DNA of 64,000 nucleotides from Clostridia bacterium (GCA_016887505.1 CP069393.1:62001-126000), one strand, 5' to 3'; shown: positions 6,237 to 16,533, numbered from the stretch's first letter. Translations and numbers: made by a program. Notes: a model not told the origin generated them from the sequence alone.

Positions 6237-9041
6237 ATGCTTAGTACTTTTATGGTTTCACTAATATTCTTTGCTGTGTGTATTATTGTCCAGACTGTTG
6301 GGATATTTACATTTCAAAGCAATCATAAAGCACCAGCCAACAGATTGTTTTTGGCCCTTTCAATCGCGATTATTATTTGGTCGTCTGGCATGGCGTTATC
6401 AACCATTGCATCTGATGCAGCAAGGTCAGAAATTTTCCGGCGTTTTTCCGCGATTGGTTGGAGCACATTTTATGCAATCTTGCTTCATTTTATCTTGACG
6501 ATAACGGGTAAAACTTCTTTGTATAAAAAGAGATGCCTATATTTATGTCTATATTTACCTGCTTTCTTATGTTTGCTAGCTTTTGTTATCCCCAATGGAT
6601 TCAACCCGTACCCATATAATCTCCAGCAAACAAATTATGGCTGGATAAATGTAGCGCAACATAATGTTTGGGACTGGATGTTTTACGCCTACTATATAGG
6701 TTTTACACTAATAGGCCTATTGACGCTATATCGGTGGAATAGAAAAGCCACGGACAGTATCATCAAAAAGAAATCAAGCATAATTCTCTTATCTTTAGTC
6801 TCGGCTCTTCTTCTTGGAACAATTACTGATGTCGTCTTAAGCAGCCAGTTTCATGAATTACCTCAGATGGCGCCTGTCATTATGCTGATACCTCTTCTTA
6901 CTATATATCACGAGCTTCAAAGGAACAGATTTAACATAACAGAAGTTATAGACCATAGAATGAGTTACATAAGTTTATTCATAAGCATTCTTGCATATAT
7001 AGTTCTTTCCGCCTTGCAAATATTTTTATTAGATAAAAATATTGTAATAGATTCAAAATTTATTAATGCAACGGCAATCAGAGGGCTTGCTGTTCAAATT
7101 CAGTTGTTAATATCAATATATCTTGTATTGAAAGAAAACAAATTAGGGTATATCACATCTGTATCAATGAACTCCATCAACCTTATTATTGCAGTTGCAA
7201 TTATGATTAAATACAATTCAGGCATATCGTTGCCGGGCATCATTTCCAATGTGGGCGTTCTTGTGGTCATAACGCTTCTGAAAAATTACAAAGACAAAAT
7301 TGCTACCTATATTAAAAAGATTAATACGCAAGTAGTCAAAGAAAAATTCTATTCCAGGATATTTAATCAAGCCCCTGTTGGGATTGCTATAATGAACGGA
7401 AAATATCATATGAAAAATGAAGAATTTGAAGATATAAGTATTAACCCGATGTATACAAAAATTCTTGGTCGTACAAAAGAAGAACTGCAAAACGTTACGT
7501 GGAGGGATATAACCCATCCGGATGATCTGGATGCTGATTTAGCATACTACAAACAATTAAAGACAGATGAAATCGCACAACACCCCAGAGAAAAACGCTA
7601 TATTAAACCGGATGGCTCTATTATTTGGGCTAGTATGTCGCTGTCTCAGTTTGCCAGTTTAGGAGAAAATGTAGATAGTCATATCTGCATTATTTCAGAT
7701 ATAACCGAGCGTAAAAGAATTGAAAATAATCTGAAATACAACAATGAGCACGATTTGCTGACGGGACTGTATAATCGCGTTGTGTTGGAAAAAACCTTGA
7801 ATGAAGATGCCATTATTTCCTCGCCAAATAAGCGGGCATTGGTATGCCTCAATCTGTCTAATATGCACACTTTAAACTTTCGATACGGATTTCGGTATAG
7901 CCAAACGATTCTGAAACGAATTACTGATTCTTTAAGGGCCTTCTGCAACGAAAATTACATCCTATTCACTCCATCCGAGTACAGTTTCATTTTTTATGTG
8001 AAAGATTATGGAGTGAAAAAAGAACTGGATAATTTTTGTGAAAAAGTATCTGAAATATTAAGGTCATATCTTTATGCCCATGGCATAGGCACTGGTATAG
8101 GGATACTGCGAATAGACCAATCAAATGTGCCCGACACGGATACGTTATTGAAAAAACTTATGAATACTAGCGAGATTGCAGCAAAAAATAGTAATAGCAC
8201 CAATATTATATTCTACAGCCCGGAATTAGATGCCCAGATTGTTCGAGAGAACGATATCGGACAAGAAATAACAGAAATTGTAAGTGGTACAAAGACTGAT
8301 AGATTGTATTTACAATTTCAGCCAATTTTTGATATTGCTTCCAACCGAGTTACTGAGTTCGAAGCGTTAGCCAGACTTAATAGCGAAAAATATGGCTTAG
8401 TTCCTCCCCTTGAGTTTATTTTAATAGCTGAAAAAATGAACTTAATCGTTCCTTTAGGAGAAAAAATTACTCTTTTGGCCCTTCACTTTTTAGACAAACT
8501 GAAAGAAAATGGCCACAATACAATCTCCGTTACGATTAATATTTCGATGATTCAGATATTGGATAATGATTTTGCCGATAGGTTGTTGCAGATGGTAAAG
8601 GGGATGCATCTGAATCCAGAAAGAATTGGCATTGAACTTACAGAATCAATATTTGCTACAAACAGAGCAGAAATTAACTCAGTGATTAATTTGCTGAGAG
8701 CTGCTGGGTTGAAAATACTAATGGATGATTTCGGAACAGGTTACTCCTCGTTTTCCCGTGCAAGGGAACTGAACATTGATTATCTAAAGGTCGATAAAAG
8801 CTTTATTGATAAATTGCTGGTTCTGAAGCCAGAAGAGGCGATTACTGGAGATATAATATCCATGGCACACAAACTGAATGATATTGTTATCGCGGAGGGT
8901 GTTGAATATGAGAAGCAATTTAGTTATTTACGAGACCACGGCTGTGATAAGATTCAGGGATATTTGATTAGTAAACCACTTGATCAAGATGTGGCCCTAG
9001 ATTTTTTGGAAAAAGATTGGAGTGTCTTCGAGGTACATTGA
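6237..9041 (+). CDS. Membrane PAS - degenerate GGDEF - EAL c-di-GMP phosphodiesterase
   Basis: 934 residues. Residues 1-350 form a multi-helix membrane sensor resembling the 7TM N-terminus of some histidine kinases. A PAS domain follows (about 365-475; W-R-D-I-T-H-P-D-D-L and the C-terminal D-I-T-E-R-K-R). The GGDEF domain (about 485-660) starts with D-L-L-T-G-L-Y-N-R but its active loop reads P-S-E-Y-S-F, so no cyclase activity is expected. The EAL domain (about 680-925) keeps its catalytic set: Glu709 of E-A-L, Asn in N-I-S, E-L-T-E-S, Asp830-Asp831 in M-D-D-F-G-T-G-Y-S-S, Lys in Y-L-K-V-D-K, A-E-G-V-E and Q-G-Y-L. It should hydrolyse c-di-GMP in response to a membrane or PAS signal. Confidence 0.88.
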   Translation: MLSTFMVSLIFFAVCIIVQTVGIFTFQSNHKAPANRLFLALSIAIIIWSSGMALSTIASDAARSEIFRRFSAIGWSTFYAILLHFILTITGKTSLYKKRCLYLCLYLPAFLCLLAFVIPNGFNPYPYNLQQTNYGWINVAQHNVWDWMFYAYYIGFTLIGLLTLYRWNRKATDSIIKKKSSIILLSLVSALLLGTITDVVLSSQFHELPQMAPVIMLIPLLTIYHELQRNRFNITEVIDHRMSYISLFISILAYIVLSALQIFLLDKNIVIDSKFINATAIRGLAVQIQLLISIYLVLKENKLGYITSVSMNSINLIIAVAIMIKYNSGISLPGIISNVGVLVVITLLKNYKDKIATYIKKINTQVVKEKFYSRIFNQAPVGIAIMNGKYHMKNEEFEDISINPMYTKILGRTKEELQNVTWRDITHPDDLDADLAYYKQLKTDEIAQHPREKRYIKPDGSIIWASMSLSQFASLGENVDSHICIISDITERKRIENNLKYNNEHDLLTGLYNRVVLEKTLNEDAIISSPNKRALVCLNLSNMHTLNFRYGFRYSQTILKRITDSLRAFCNENYILFTPSEYSFIFYVKDYGVKKELDNFCEKVSEILRSYLYAHGIGTGIGILRIDQSNVPDTDTLLKKLMNTSEIAAKNSNSTNIIFYSPELDAQIVRENDIGQEITEIVSGTKTDRLYLQFQPIFDIASNRVTEFEALARLNSEKYGLVPPLEFILIAEKMNLIVPLGEKITLLALHFLDKLKENGHNTISVTINISMIQILDNDFADRLLQMVKGMHLNPERIGIELTESIFATNRAEINSVINLLRAAGLKILMDDFGTGYSSFSRARELNIDYLKVDKSFIDKLLVLKPEEAITGDIISMAHKLNDIVIAEGVEYEKQFSYLRDHGCDKIQGYLISKPLDQDVALDFLEKDWSVFEVH

Positions 9042-9290
9042 AATCCGATTTTTTTATCAACGTACCTATGAAACGGATTAAGTTCTCTACCAAGTCCCCT
9101 ATGAATACATTTTGATTGGTAGAGCTGCTACCAAAAGCACATTTATTTAATAGCGTGGCGAACACCATTTGAAGCTTGTGGTAATGAATTTGGACCTTGA
9201 TCTAAAGCCTGTTTTGTCTTTTAGCAAAGTAGATGGACCGACCCTAACGATACGTATTTCAAGTATTTTGAAATGCAGAAGGAGTATAAT

Positions 9291-10619
9291 ATGACTCTTC
9301 ATAAAAAACGAAACAGAACCCTGAGATTAGGTGAATTGATTGCAATCGCAGTGGGTGGTATGGTTGGTGGTGGGATTTTTTCTGTGCTAGGGATATCCGT
9401 TGCTATGATTGGAGTTTGGACTCCTCTGGCTATTTTTGTAGGAGGAATAATTGCGCTGTTTGCTGCCTACTCATATGTGCAGCTAGGTGTTTACTATAAG
9501 GATGAAGGAGCATCTTTTTCTTTCTTCAAAAAGACGTATACGAACTCACATTTTGCCTCATCCGTCATTGGGTGGCTGGTAATTTTTGGATACATTAGCA
9601 CCCTTGCGCTTTATGCATATACTTTTTCGTCATACGCAATTAGTGGATCCACATATGCGAGTAATATATGGATACGCAAGATGATTGCGATTGGTATAAT
9701 TGCCATATTTACTTGTGTTAACGTATGGAGTGTAAAAGGAATGGGAAAGATCGAAGACCTTATTGTCTACACAAAATTAGTAGTCTTGCTAATAATTTCT
9801 GTGGTCCTAATACAATCTGGAGCACCTAATTATTCCGAATTTATTCATAACCTATCGATAGATGCAGGCAAGGCAGGCATTTTGGGTCTACTGACTGTTT
9901 CTTCTCTTACTTTTGTTGCTTACGAAGGATTTCAACTAGTAAATAATGCCGTGAATGAAATGAAAAACCCAGATAAAAATATTGGTCGTGCGATTTACTA
10001 TTCTCTTGCAGTGGTGACGGCAATTTACTTGATTATTTCGTTTGGCTCTGTTCTAGCAATACCCGCTAAGGACATTATTCAAAACAAGGAATATGCTTTG
10101 GCAGCCGGAGCGGGGAAGGTGCTTGGTAGCCTTGGCTCTGGACTCGTAATATTCGGAGCTTTGCTAGCAACAAGTAGCGCAATAAGTGGTACACTATTTG
10201 GCGCTTCACACCAGATGGTGGTTGTTGCAGAAAATGGATATATGCCTAGTGTGCTTGCTAATAAAAGGAAAAATATTCCTGTAAACGGAATTGTAACCAT
10301 GGCAGCAACTTCGAGCCTATTAATTCTTATTGGGGGTCTAGAATTACTACTAGAATTTGGAAGCATAACGTTCCTTTTCGTTTCATTGCTGATGGCAATT
10401 GCCAATTTCAAGATACGAAAGCAAACCAAGTCTTCTCCCCTGATTACGATGATAGCAATTATATTGCTTTCAGTTAGTGGGCTATTGGTATTTTACTATG
10501 AAGCTACAAATGCTTTGAATCAAGTGATTTTTATCATTGCTATGTATATCGTTATAATGGGTATTGCATTCCTATATGCAAGAAAAAGAGACCATCGTCG
10601 TAAGAGTACGGACCATTGA
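9291..10619 (+). CDS. APC-superfamily amino acid permease
   Basis: About 442 residues with some 12 membrane helices. The first helix carries the APC signature G-G-M-V-G-G-G-I-F, and the sixth-helix region holds F-V-A-Y-E-G-F-Q, both typical of amino acid/polyamine-organocation transporters. ATG 9291 is preferred to 9273 because AAGGAG lies between the two. A proton- or exchange-driven import of an amino acid is likely, substrate unknown. Stand-alone, 230 bases downstream of the EAL gene, with nothing notable between. Confidence 0.85.
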   Translation: MTLHKKRNRTLRLGELIAIAVGGMVGGGIFSVLGISVAMIGVWTPLAIFVGGIIALFAAYSYVQLGVYYKDEGASFSFFKKTYTNSHFASSVIGWLVIFGYISTLALYAYTFSSYAISGSTYASNIWIRKMIAIGIIAIFTCVNVWSVKGMGKIEDLIVYTKLVVLLIISVVLIQSGAPNYSEFIHNLSIDAGKAGILGLLTVSSLTFVAYEGFQLVNNAVNEMKNPDKNIGRAIYYSLAVVTAIYLIISFGSVLAIPAKDIIQNKEYALAAGAGKVLGSLGSGLVIFGALLATSSAISGTLFGASHQMVVVAENGYMPSVLANKRKNIPVNGIVTMAATSSLLILIGGLELLLEFGSITFLFVSLLMAIANFKIRKQTKSSPLITMIAIILLSVSGLLVFYYEATNALNQVIFIIAMYIVIMGIAFLYARKRDHRRKSTDH

Positions 10620-10772
10620 AAGCTAGGCGAAGAAGAGATTAAAAACGGATAATCTGTAAAACATAGTATGGGCGAGCATACATCTAGGTGGTATGTTAGG
10701 TGGAAGGTGAGTCAAAAAAAGTGAAAACTATTTTGATGGAAACTGATTCGGCATAGAGGCGTATAGAGGAAA

Positions 10773-11240
10773 ATGAAGAAATCAATAATTGCATGGATAT
10801 TCTGGATATATATTGTACTTCTGTTCCTACTTGTAGTAGTGAAATACGATGGGTCTATGGCAAGTATTATTGATAGGATGGACTCATATAAATTAAGCCG
10901 CATGAATGGATTGTGGAATCTAAACTTAGTTCCACTAAGAACCATTACGGGACAACTTAAATACATTAGACAAGGGTGGGCCCTAAAGAATATTCTAGGA
11001 AACATGATTTTATTTGTTCCATTTGGAATCATATTACCTGCTGCCTATGAAGGATGTAGACAATTCTGGAAAACACTCTCAATCGGCCTTGCTAGCATTG
11101 TTGCAATAGAAATATTCCAATTCATAACCCTACTAGGGTCATTTGATGTCGATGATATCATTTTGAATACGATTGGACTAATAATCGGATATTTGATGTT
11201 TTTCATATATCACAAATGGACTTCTCAGTTACAATTATGA
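10773..11240 (+). CDS. VanZ-like membrane protein
   Basis: 155 residues. The pattern N-L-V-P-L-R-T-I after the first helix, N-I-L-G-N-M-I-L-F-V-P-F-G in the second, and D-V-D-D-I-I-L-N-T-I-G before the last helix is the VanZ-like family core. The family includes teicoplanin-resistance VanZ, though most members are of unknown role. AGAGG precedes the ATG. Monocistronic. Confidence 0.85.
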   Translation: MKKSIIAWIFWIYIVLLFLLVVVKYDGSMASIIDRMDSYKLSRMNGLWNLNLVPLRTITGQLKYIRQGWALKNILGNMILFVPFGIILPAAYEGCRQFWKTLSIGLASIVAIEIFQFITLLGSFDVDDIILNTIGLIIGYLMFFIYHKWTSQLQL

Positions 11241-11399
11241 ACATATTTGTAGTTTGCATATTTCAATTCGACTATTAAGTAAGGCAACTATTTTGAACAG
11301 CGCATCCACATTGGACAGATTCATAAAACGACAATAGAAGAATGAATTCGGTATTCTACCGGACTCATTTTTTTAGTGTATGCATCAGTTGGGGCGTTT

Positions 11400-11640
11400 A
11401 TCATTAAGTGGACACCATGATTAAAGAAAAGGGAAAGCCATCAGCAAACTCCAAATTAGGTATGTGACAAAACGAACCTAAAAGGGAATCAGCTGATGGC
11501 TTAACTAGTTTTTCAAGGTACCTTCATAGAATTATTATTCAAATCCAGAGTCGCCAAAGATTCTTTACCTGCGCTGCTTCTCGGGTTCCGTGGTCAACTG
11601 CTGGAAATGGCAAAGCCCTTTGTGCAGGATTAAATTATCT
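11400..11640 (+). mobile_element. Relic of an IS256-family left end
   Basis: Bases from about 11408 to 11505 align with the left end of the intact IS256-type element (39658-39770): ATTAAGTGGACA against ATTAAATGCGCA, then G-A-T-T-A-A and GGAAAGCCATCAG, AAACTCC, AATTAGGTA, GTGAC and CTGATG blocks in the same order and spacing. The coding part beyond 11505 is lost or heavily changed; an open stretch to 11629 (ending F-V-Q-D) vaguely resembles an IS256 transposase N-terminus. No right end was found. Confidence 0.6.
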
Positions 11641-11681
11641 TTCCTGAGGGGCTCTTGTTCTATGCTATTGGGAATTAGCCA

Positions 11682-12731
11682 TTATTTTACTTGAACTTTA
11701 ACCGCTTCATTATCACTATAAAGGAGATTAAAGAGCGCCGCGGGTACATAGGTTCTACCGTCAATCAGTATTGGTGCTACACCAATACTAAAATTCTGTG
11801 TGAGCCCAATAGCTTGACTGCTAGCTTTAAAATAACTGTCAGAGCCGATGTAAAGCGTTGTCTTAACCGTGCCATCATCGAGCAGGATGCTTTGGTCTTC
11901 GCCTTTCCAATCAGTTTTAAAACCAAGATCTTCTGCGACCAAACACAAGGGAACCATGAGAAGACCATTCTGGTCCATTAGCGATGTACCATCTACTTGT
12001 ATGGCCTTATCCATAATCGTAACTGTCACAGCATCCTCCACACCCGACATAGGGGTATAGACGGCTCTTACGCCCAGTCCCTCTGCTTGACCTACTAGTA
12101 CAGAGCTTGTTGCAACTGTTTGTCCCGGATAGCTCAAAGCCACGATGTCATACCAAACAAAGAGTTGTGTTCCTACATGAATATCATCCAGGGTCACATA
12201 TTGTTTTGTTTTATATGGAGTTAGTGGGTTCTCCTCTGAAAAAGTGACAATCAAATCACCTGCTGTGTTGAGTGCTCGGACTTCTCCATCATTTCTTGAA
12301 ATGATTTCCCTAACAGTGAAGAATTCAGCATGGCTTTTATCCTCTTCCACCTGGGTGACGATTGCAATTGCATGAGACTGGGGTGGTATACTTCTAGTCA
12401 TTGCTGGGCTGTAATAAGCAAAGATAGGATCACCAACTTTTAATTCTTTCAAAGAAGCTGGAAGCCCAGTCTGGGAGTCGATTGCCAGAGTTTCTTCCGA
12501 AACATTTAGCATAATATCCATGTCATTAACAGTGACAAGTAGTTGGTCATTTTCTAAAGGCGCTTTAACAATGGCATCCCCCTTTAGTTGGCTGGATGCA
12601 AGGGATGGGGTGGTGGCATCTTCAGTACTAGACGTTTCCGCAAATGCAGTTATTGGGCTGGAAACAGCTGCTACGGCGATGCTTAAACTGAGGGCCAGTA
12701 CGAATCCCAAGCTCTTTTTTGGTGCTTTCAT
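11682..12731 (-). CDS. Secreted protein with copper-amine-oxidase-like stalk domain
   Basis: 349 residues from ATG 12731, which has GGAGG eight bases upstream; the in-frame TTG at 12746 overlaps that site. A signal peptide (about residues 1-31, ending near T-A-F-A-E) is followed by a beta-rich region and a C-terminal stalk-type domain: I-M-D-K-A-I-Q-V-D-G, then L-M-V-P-L-C-L-V-A-E-D-L-G-F and D-G-R-T-Y-V-P-A-A-L-F-N. Such domains are common in clostridial cell-surface proteins and have no catalytic role. Function otherwise unknown. Confidence 0.8.
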   Translation of the reverse strand: MKAPKKSLGFVLALSLSIAVAAVSSPITAFAETSSTEDATTPSLASSQLKGDAIVKAPLENDQLLVTVNDMDIMLNVSEETLAIDSQTGLPASLKELKVGDPIFAYYSPAMTRSIPPQSHAIAIVTQVEEDKSHAEFFTVREIISRNDGEVRALNTAGDLIVTFSEENPLTPYKTKQYVTLDDIHVGTQLFVWYDIVALSYPGQTVATSSVLVGQAEGLGVRAVYTPMSGVEDAVTVTIMDKAIQVDGTSLMDQNGLLMVPLCLVAEDLGFKTDWKGEDQSILLDDGTVKTTLYIGSDSYFKASSQAIGLTQNFSIGVAPILIDGRTYVPAALFNLLYSDNEAVKVQVK

Positions 12732-13153
12732 AGTAAATTCCTCCAAGTATTGTATTGTTATTGATTTGACGTGCTAGAGTAATAGAAGTTCCGTAATGAT
12801 GACGGATATTCTAGATTGTATTTTAATTTGAATCTGTATCATGAAAAGCAAGGAAGCCTATACCCGTATGGATGGTAGTAGCCTTGCAAGTTGGGCTTTG
12901 TAGCCTCTATGTATATGTCCAGTATATCAAGACTTACGAAGTCGAACAAAAAATAGGACAATACCGAAAAATTCTATGTTTAGTTTGGAAATGGGGTTAG
13001 ATCTCACTTTGTAAGATAATAATGTGCATGTCAGGGATTGTCTGGGGAGGGAATGGATATGTGATGGCTGAAGTAGTAGAATAGCTATTAGGTAGGACTT
13101 GTAAATTGAAGAAGAATGCAATCAGAAAATGTACAAGCAATAAGGAGGAAAAT
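12732..13153. other. Divergent intergenic region with a hairpin element
   Basis: About 420 bases between two genes for exported proteins, read divergently. GCAAGG (12848-12853) pairs with CCTTGC (12882-12887) around an inner TACC/GGTA pairing, and a second small stem GGCT/AGCC lies at 12894-12905. The element could act in either direction; it does not match a riboswitch class I know. The rest of the stretch shows no gene. Confidence 0.35.
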
Positions 13154-14389
13154 ATGAAAAAATTAATGGTACTGCTTCTGGTAGGCTCTATGACCCTGTC
13201 TATCACAGCGTGCGGAAAGACACAGAACGAAGGCGAAACAATAGCGTCTTCTCCTGTTGTCACAACGGGACAGACGACAAGCTACGATAAGGACGGAAAT
13301 ATTATCGATCCCGCAGAAGGAGAAGCTGGGTTTGGCCAAGATGCAGAGTATGCTAGTGTAGCATTTTCCTTTACGGATAATGGAAATGGGACGATCAGTG
13401 ATGCTAACACGGGATTAATGTGGTTCTCCGTTCCGGAGGCAGTAAAGATGACCTATTCTGAAGCGTTGGACTATGTTGAAAATCTAGAGTATGCCGGATA
13501 CTCAGATTGGAGACTTCCCACACCGAAGGAATTATTTTCTCTCAGCGATTTCTCAGAGGGCTGGCCGTATATAAACACGGATTACTTTACATTTAATGAG
13601 AGTGCAGTTGTCACGCCGGAAGGAATTGAGGGCGGACCTCAGGGCAGTGCTCCGCAGGGTGAAGAAGAGAGTATGGAAGGAGAAGAACCGGCACCCCTGC
13701 CAGAAGACCCAAGTGATGCTACTGAAAGCACGACCGAAGGACCCTCAGAAAGTGCTTCAAAAGAAGGCGGTCAGTTTTGGACTAGTGCTCTTTCTCAAGT
13801 AGAGGGAGACGAACGCTTGCAAGGAATTGCATTTGGGGTAAACCATGTTACCGGCCATATCAAAGCATACCCTGCAGAAGTTAGCACCATGGGCAAATAT
13901 GTTCGTCCCGTGCGGGGTGATATCTACGGAGCAGAGGATTATACAGATAACGAGGATGGCACCGTGACAGATAATGCAAGTGGTCTAATGTGGATGGCTG
14001 TCGATGTAGGAGAATGTGTGGAATGGGAAGCAGCGCTTGAACTAGCTGAAAACTATGAGTATGCCGGATACACAGACTGGAGACTTCCAGATGTAAAAGA
14101 GTTACAGAGCATTGTAGATTACTCTGGGGCTTATCCAGCCATCAATCAAAACTACTTCCAATGCACTGAGACAGAAGAAAACCCAAACTATTACTATTGG
14201 ACCAGTACTTCTGCCTATTTCAGTGAACATGAGCCAGATTATAACTCTGCCTGGTATGTGGCATTTGGATATACATCACATGGTGCAGGAGCAGTTAGAT
14301 TTTCTCCAAAATATGAAGAAAGTGCTGCATCCTCAGAAGGAGAAGACAATATATTCAATTCTGTAAGACTAGTTCGGAATGCAGACTAA
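13154..14389 (+). CDS. Lipoprotein with two DUF1566 (Lcl C-terminal-like) domains
   Basis: 411 residues from ATG 13154, which is preceded by AAGGAGG; the longer frame from 13106 has no site. The signal peptide ends in a lipobox S-I-T-A-C, so Cys20 is probably lipidated. Two DUF1566 repeats follow: each has a D-x-G-x-G-T-x-x-D/N start, G-L-M-W, E-Y-A-G-Y-S/T-D-W-R-L-P, E-L and a W-T-S segment, with V-R-P-V-R or V-R-L-V-R at the end. A Glu/Ser/Pro-rich insert of about 60 residues lies in the first repeat. DUF1566 domains are extracellular and sugar- or matrix-binding is suspected; no enzyme motif is seen. Confidence 0.82.
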   Translation: MKKLMVLLLVGSMTLSITACGKTQNEGETIASSPVVTTGQTTSYDKDGNIIDPAEGEAGFGQDAEYASVAFSFTDNGNGTISDANTGLMWFSVPEAVKMTYSEALDYVENLEYAGYSDWRLPTPKELFSLSDFSEGWPYINTDYFTFNESAVVTPEGIEGGPQGSAPQGEEESMEGEEPAPLPEDPSDATESTTEGPSESASKEGGQFWTSALSQVEGDERLQGIAFGVNHVTGHIKAYPAEVSTMGKYVRPVRGDIYGAEDYTDNEDGTVTDNASGLMWMAVDVGECVEWEAALELAENYEYAGYTDWRLPDVKELQSIVDYSGAYPAINQNYFQCTETEENPNYYYWTSTSAYFSEHEPDYNSAWYVAFGYTSHGAGAVRFSPKYEESAASSEGEDNIFNSVRLVRNAD

Positions 14390-14512
14390 GTCACAAGTCG
14401 TTGTTGGATAGAGGCAATGATTGAGGTATTAAGAAGCCTTTTAATTTTTTGTTATGATGAAAATGATGTAACAAAAGGTCCTGGAAACAAGGAAAATAGT
14501 TGGGCCTACTTT

Positions 14513-16114
14513 CTAATCAACGTTATTGACTAAAACCAGTTTATCATTTTCTTTTATCACGGTACTCCCGTTAGGAACAATTATATTATTTCCACGTTTA
14601 ACGATTGCAATTAAACTATTTGAATCAATTTTGATTGAATGTATTGGTTTTTCTTTCCAATCATGGTCACTATGTATTCTAATTTCATTTACTTCGATAT
14701 GGATGTATTCTTCATATCCAGGAGCAGCCATTAGGACAATATCACCGTGCTCAATAATAGTATCTCCATTTGGTACAATTGCCTTATTGAGCTTAATAAT
14801 GGTTACTACTAACACCTGTGGTGGTAACTCCAATTCTTTTACTTTGAGAGAGATCCAAGGATGGTTAGATGCAATCGGTAAACGAATAAGCTGAATTACA
14901 TTTTCTTCCTGGTAATCGGTAAAGGTTTTTAACACATCACCATCTTGATCGATCATATTTAGTTTTTTGGCAACGTAAGGAAGCAGTGTTCCTTGGAAAG
15001 CGATAGAGAATAAAACGACACAAAAAACAATATGGAAGATATCGTTTTTTAAGTAAGCAGGATTTACCGTTGCAATGATTGCAAAAACAATAGCAGATGC
15101 TCCTCTAATTCCTGAAAATGATACTAATGCAATTTGATTCATATCACATTTCAGAGGTTTCAATAGGGTGAAAATAGCGATTGGCCGAGCAACGAATGTC
15201 AAGAAAACAGTTATACAAAAAGCAATAAATATGATTTGGGGCATCTGGGACGGAAAGGCTAGTAGGCCTAAAAGGAAAAAAATGCATATTTGCACAAGCC
15301 CAGTTAGTCCATCAAAAAAATTTATGAGAACACGCTTGTTCTTAAGGTATTGATTTCCAATTATGATCCCAAAAAGATAGGTACTCAAATAACCATTGCC
15401 CCCTATTTTCTCAGGCAAGGAAAAAGATAATAAAACCATGCCTACAAAGTAGATGATTTCCAATCCATTTGATTTCAAATCGAATTTGTTATATAGCTTT
15501 ATTGTAATATAGGACAAAGCAAGGGCACATAAAATTCCAATAATGAATTGCCCTGCAATTATATAAACATATTTTCCATATGTAGTAGACCCATTCATCA
15601 TTTCTAGTACGATGAGTGTCAGCATATATGCAGTAGGGTCATTGCTTCCACTTTCCAACTCTAACATTGGTGAGACCTGATTTTTTAAAGAAAGTTTTTT
15701 AGACTTTAAAATTGAAAAGACAGAGGCTGCATCAGTAGAACTTATTACAGCACCGAGTAGAAAACTTTCAAGTAGGTCTATGCGAAGGATGAAATAACAA
15801 AAGAGACCAACTAGTAGCGCCGTTAGTATGACCCCAACTGAAGACAAAAGAAGAGCTTTCACGGCTACTGGCTTGGCAGTCTTCCATCGTGTACCAAACC
15901 CACCATAGAACATAATGAAGATAAGAGCTACCGAACAGATAACTTCCGCTAATTGATAATTATCAAATGGAATTCGAACAATTCCATCCGAACCAAAAAA
16001 TAATCCGAGCCCGATGAATAATAGGAGGCTAGGTATACCAATCTTCTTTGAAAATTTATTAATAATTATGGATAAAATAATCACTATAGAAGAAATAAAA
16101 AGTTTATCAATCAT
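14513..16114 (-). CDS. K+/H+ (NhaP2/CvrA-type) antiporter with TrkA-C domains
   Basis: 533 residues. The start at 16114 has AAAGGAGGTG just upstream; a longer frame to 16363 has no ribosome site. Residues 1-390 form a CPA1 antiporter core with S-S-T-D-A-A-S-V-F and E-S-G-S-N-D-P-T-A, the latter holding the N-D pair of the ion site. F-S-G-I-R-G-A-S-A-I-V is the conserved eleventh-helix motif. The last 140 residues contain two RCK_C/TrkA_C-like repeats (N-x-x-I-V-P-N-G, D-x-L-V-L), which in NhaP2-type proteins bind regulatory ligands. It likely exports K+ (or Na+) in exchange for protons. Confidence 0.86.
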   Translation of the reverse strand: MIDKLFISSIVIILSIIINKFSKKIGIPSLLLFIGLGLFFGSDGIVRIPFDNYQLAEVICSVALIFIMFYGGFGTRWKTAKPVAVKALLLSSVGVILTALLVGLFCYFILRIDLLESFLLGAVISSTDAASVFSILKSKKLSLKNQVSPMLELESGSNDPTAYMLTLIVLEMMNGSTTYGKYVYIIAGQFIIGILCALALSYITIKLYNKFDLKSNGLEIIYFVGMVLLSFSLPEKIGGNGYLSTYLFGIIIGNQYLKNKRVLINFFDGLTGLVQICIFFLLGLLAFPSQMPQIIFIAFCITVFLTFVARPIAIFTLLKPLKCDMNQIALVSFSGIRGASAIVFAIIATVNPAYLKNDIFHIVFCVVLFSIAFQGTLLPYVAKKLNMIDQDGDVLKTFTDYQEENVIQLIRLPIASNHPWISLKVKELELPPQVLVVTIIKLNKAIVPNGDTIIEHGDIVLMAAPGYEEYIHIEVNEIRIHSDHDWKEKPIHSIKIDSNSLIAIVKRGNNIIVPNGSTVIKENDKLVLVNNVD

Positions 16115-16500
16115 GTTATTCACCTCCTTTAACAAACTAAAACCAAAGCCATACAGATAAGCCAGTATGTATATATAAATTCGTGTGGGAAATATGATTG
16201 TGCGACACCAGTAATTGGTTTCATAAAATATGTGGCTAGTCGTTGCTTGTTGAATACCCCACAAAACCTGTAGACACCCTGGTCTATAGGGTTCTCGGAA
16301 GGTAGTGCAAGGAATGTTTGGGGATGCCAAGCACCACTCTTTGTTTAAGTATACTATATCCATGGTAGCGGAAGTGAATTATGGGAGAAATGATAGAGGT
16401 CTGCAGTTCAAATAATGGCAGTCTGACTACTGAAGATGCAAAAACATAAATTATGTTTATCCCTAAAAGCAAGTTAGGAAAATGATGTCATAGCGATTTA
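16115..16500 (-). other. Long untranslated region before the antiporter gene
   Basis: About 270-380 bases upstream of the antiporter on the minus strand with no supported gene. An imperfect hairpin (CCTATAGAC with GTCTACAGG, 16267-16290) and CCCC/GGGG pairings around it suggest some structure. I looked for the ydaO (c-di-AMP) riboswitch that often precedes K+ transporters and did not find its conserved cores. Confidence 0.3.
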
Positions 16501-16533
16501 CCAATTCAATTGTTTGCCGAGCGTATTTGCTCT

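Noticed and set aside
12780-12910. c-di-GMP (GEMM) riboswitch
   Set aside because: Lacks the conserved GCAAACC and GGGACGCAAAGCC-type cores on both strands.
16115-16380. ydaO (c-di-AMP) riboswitch before the K+/H+-type antiporter
   Set aside because: The conserved G-rich cores of that class are not seen; only weak generic hairpins.
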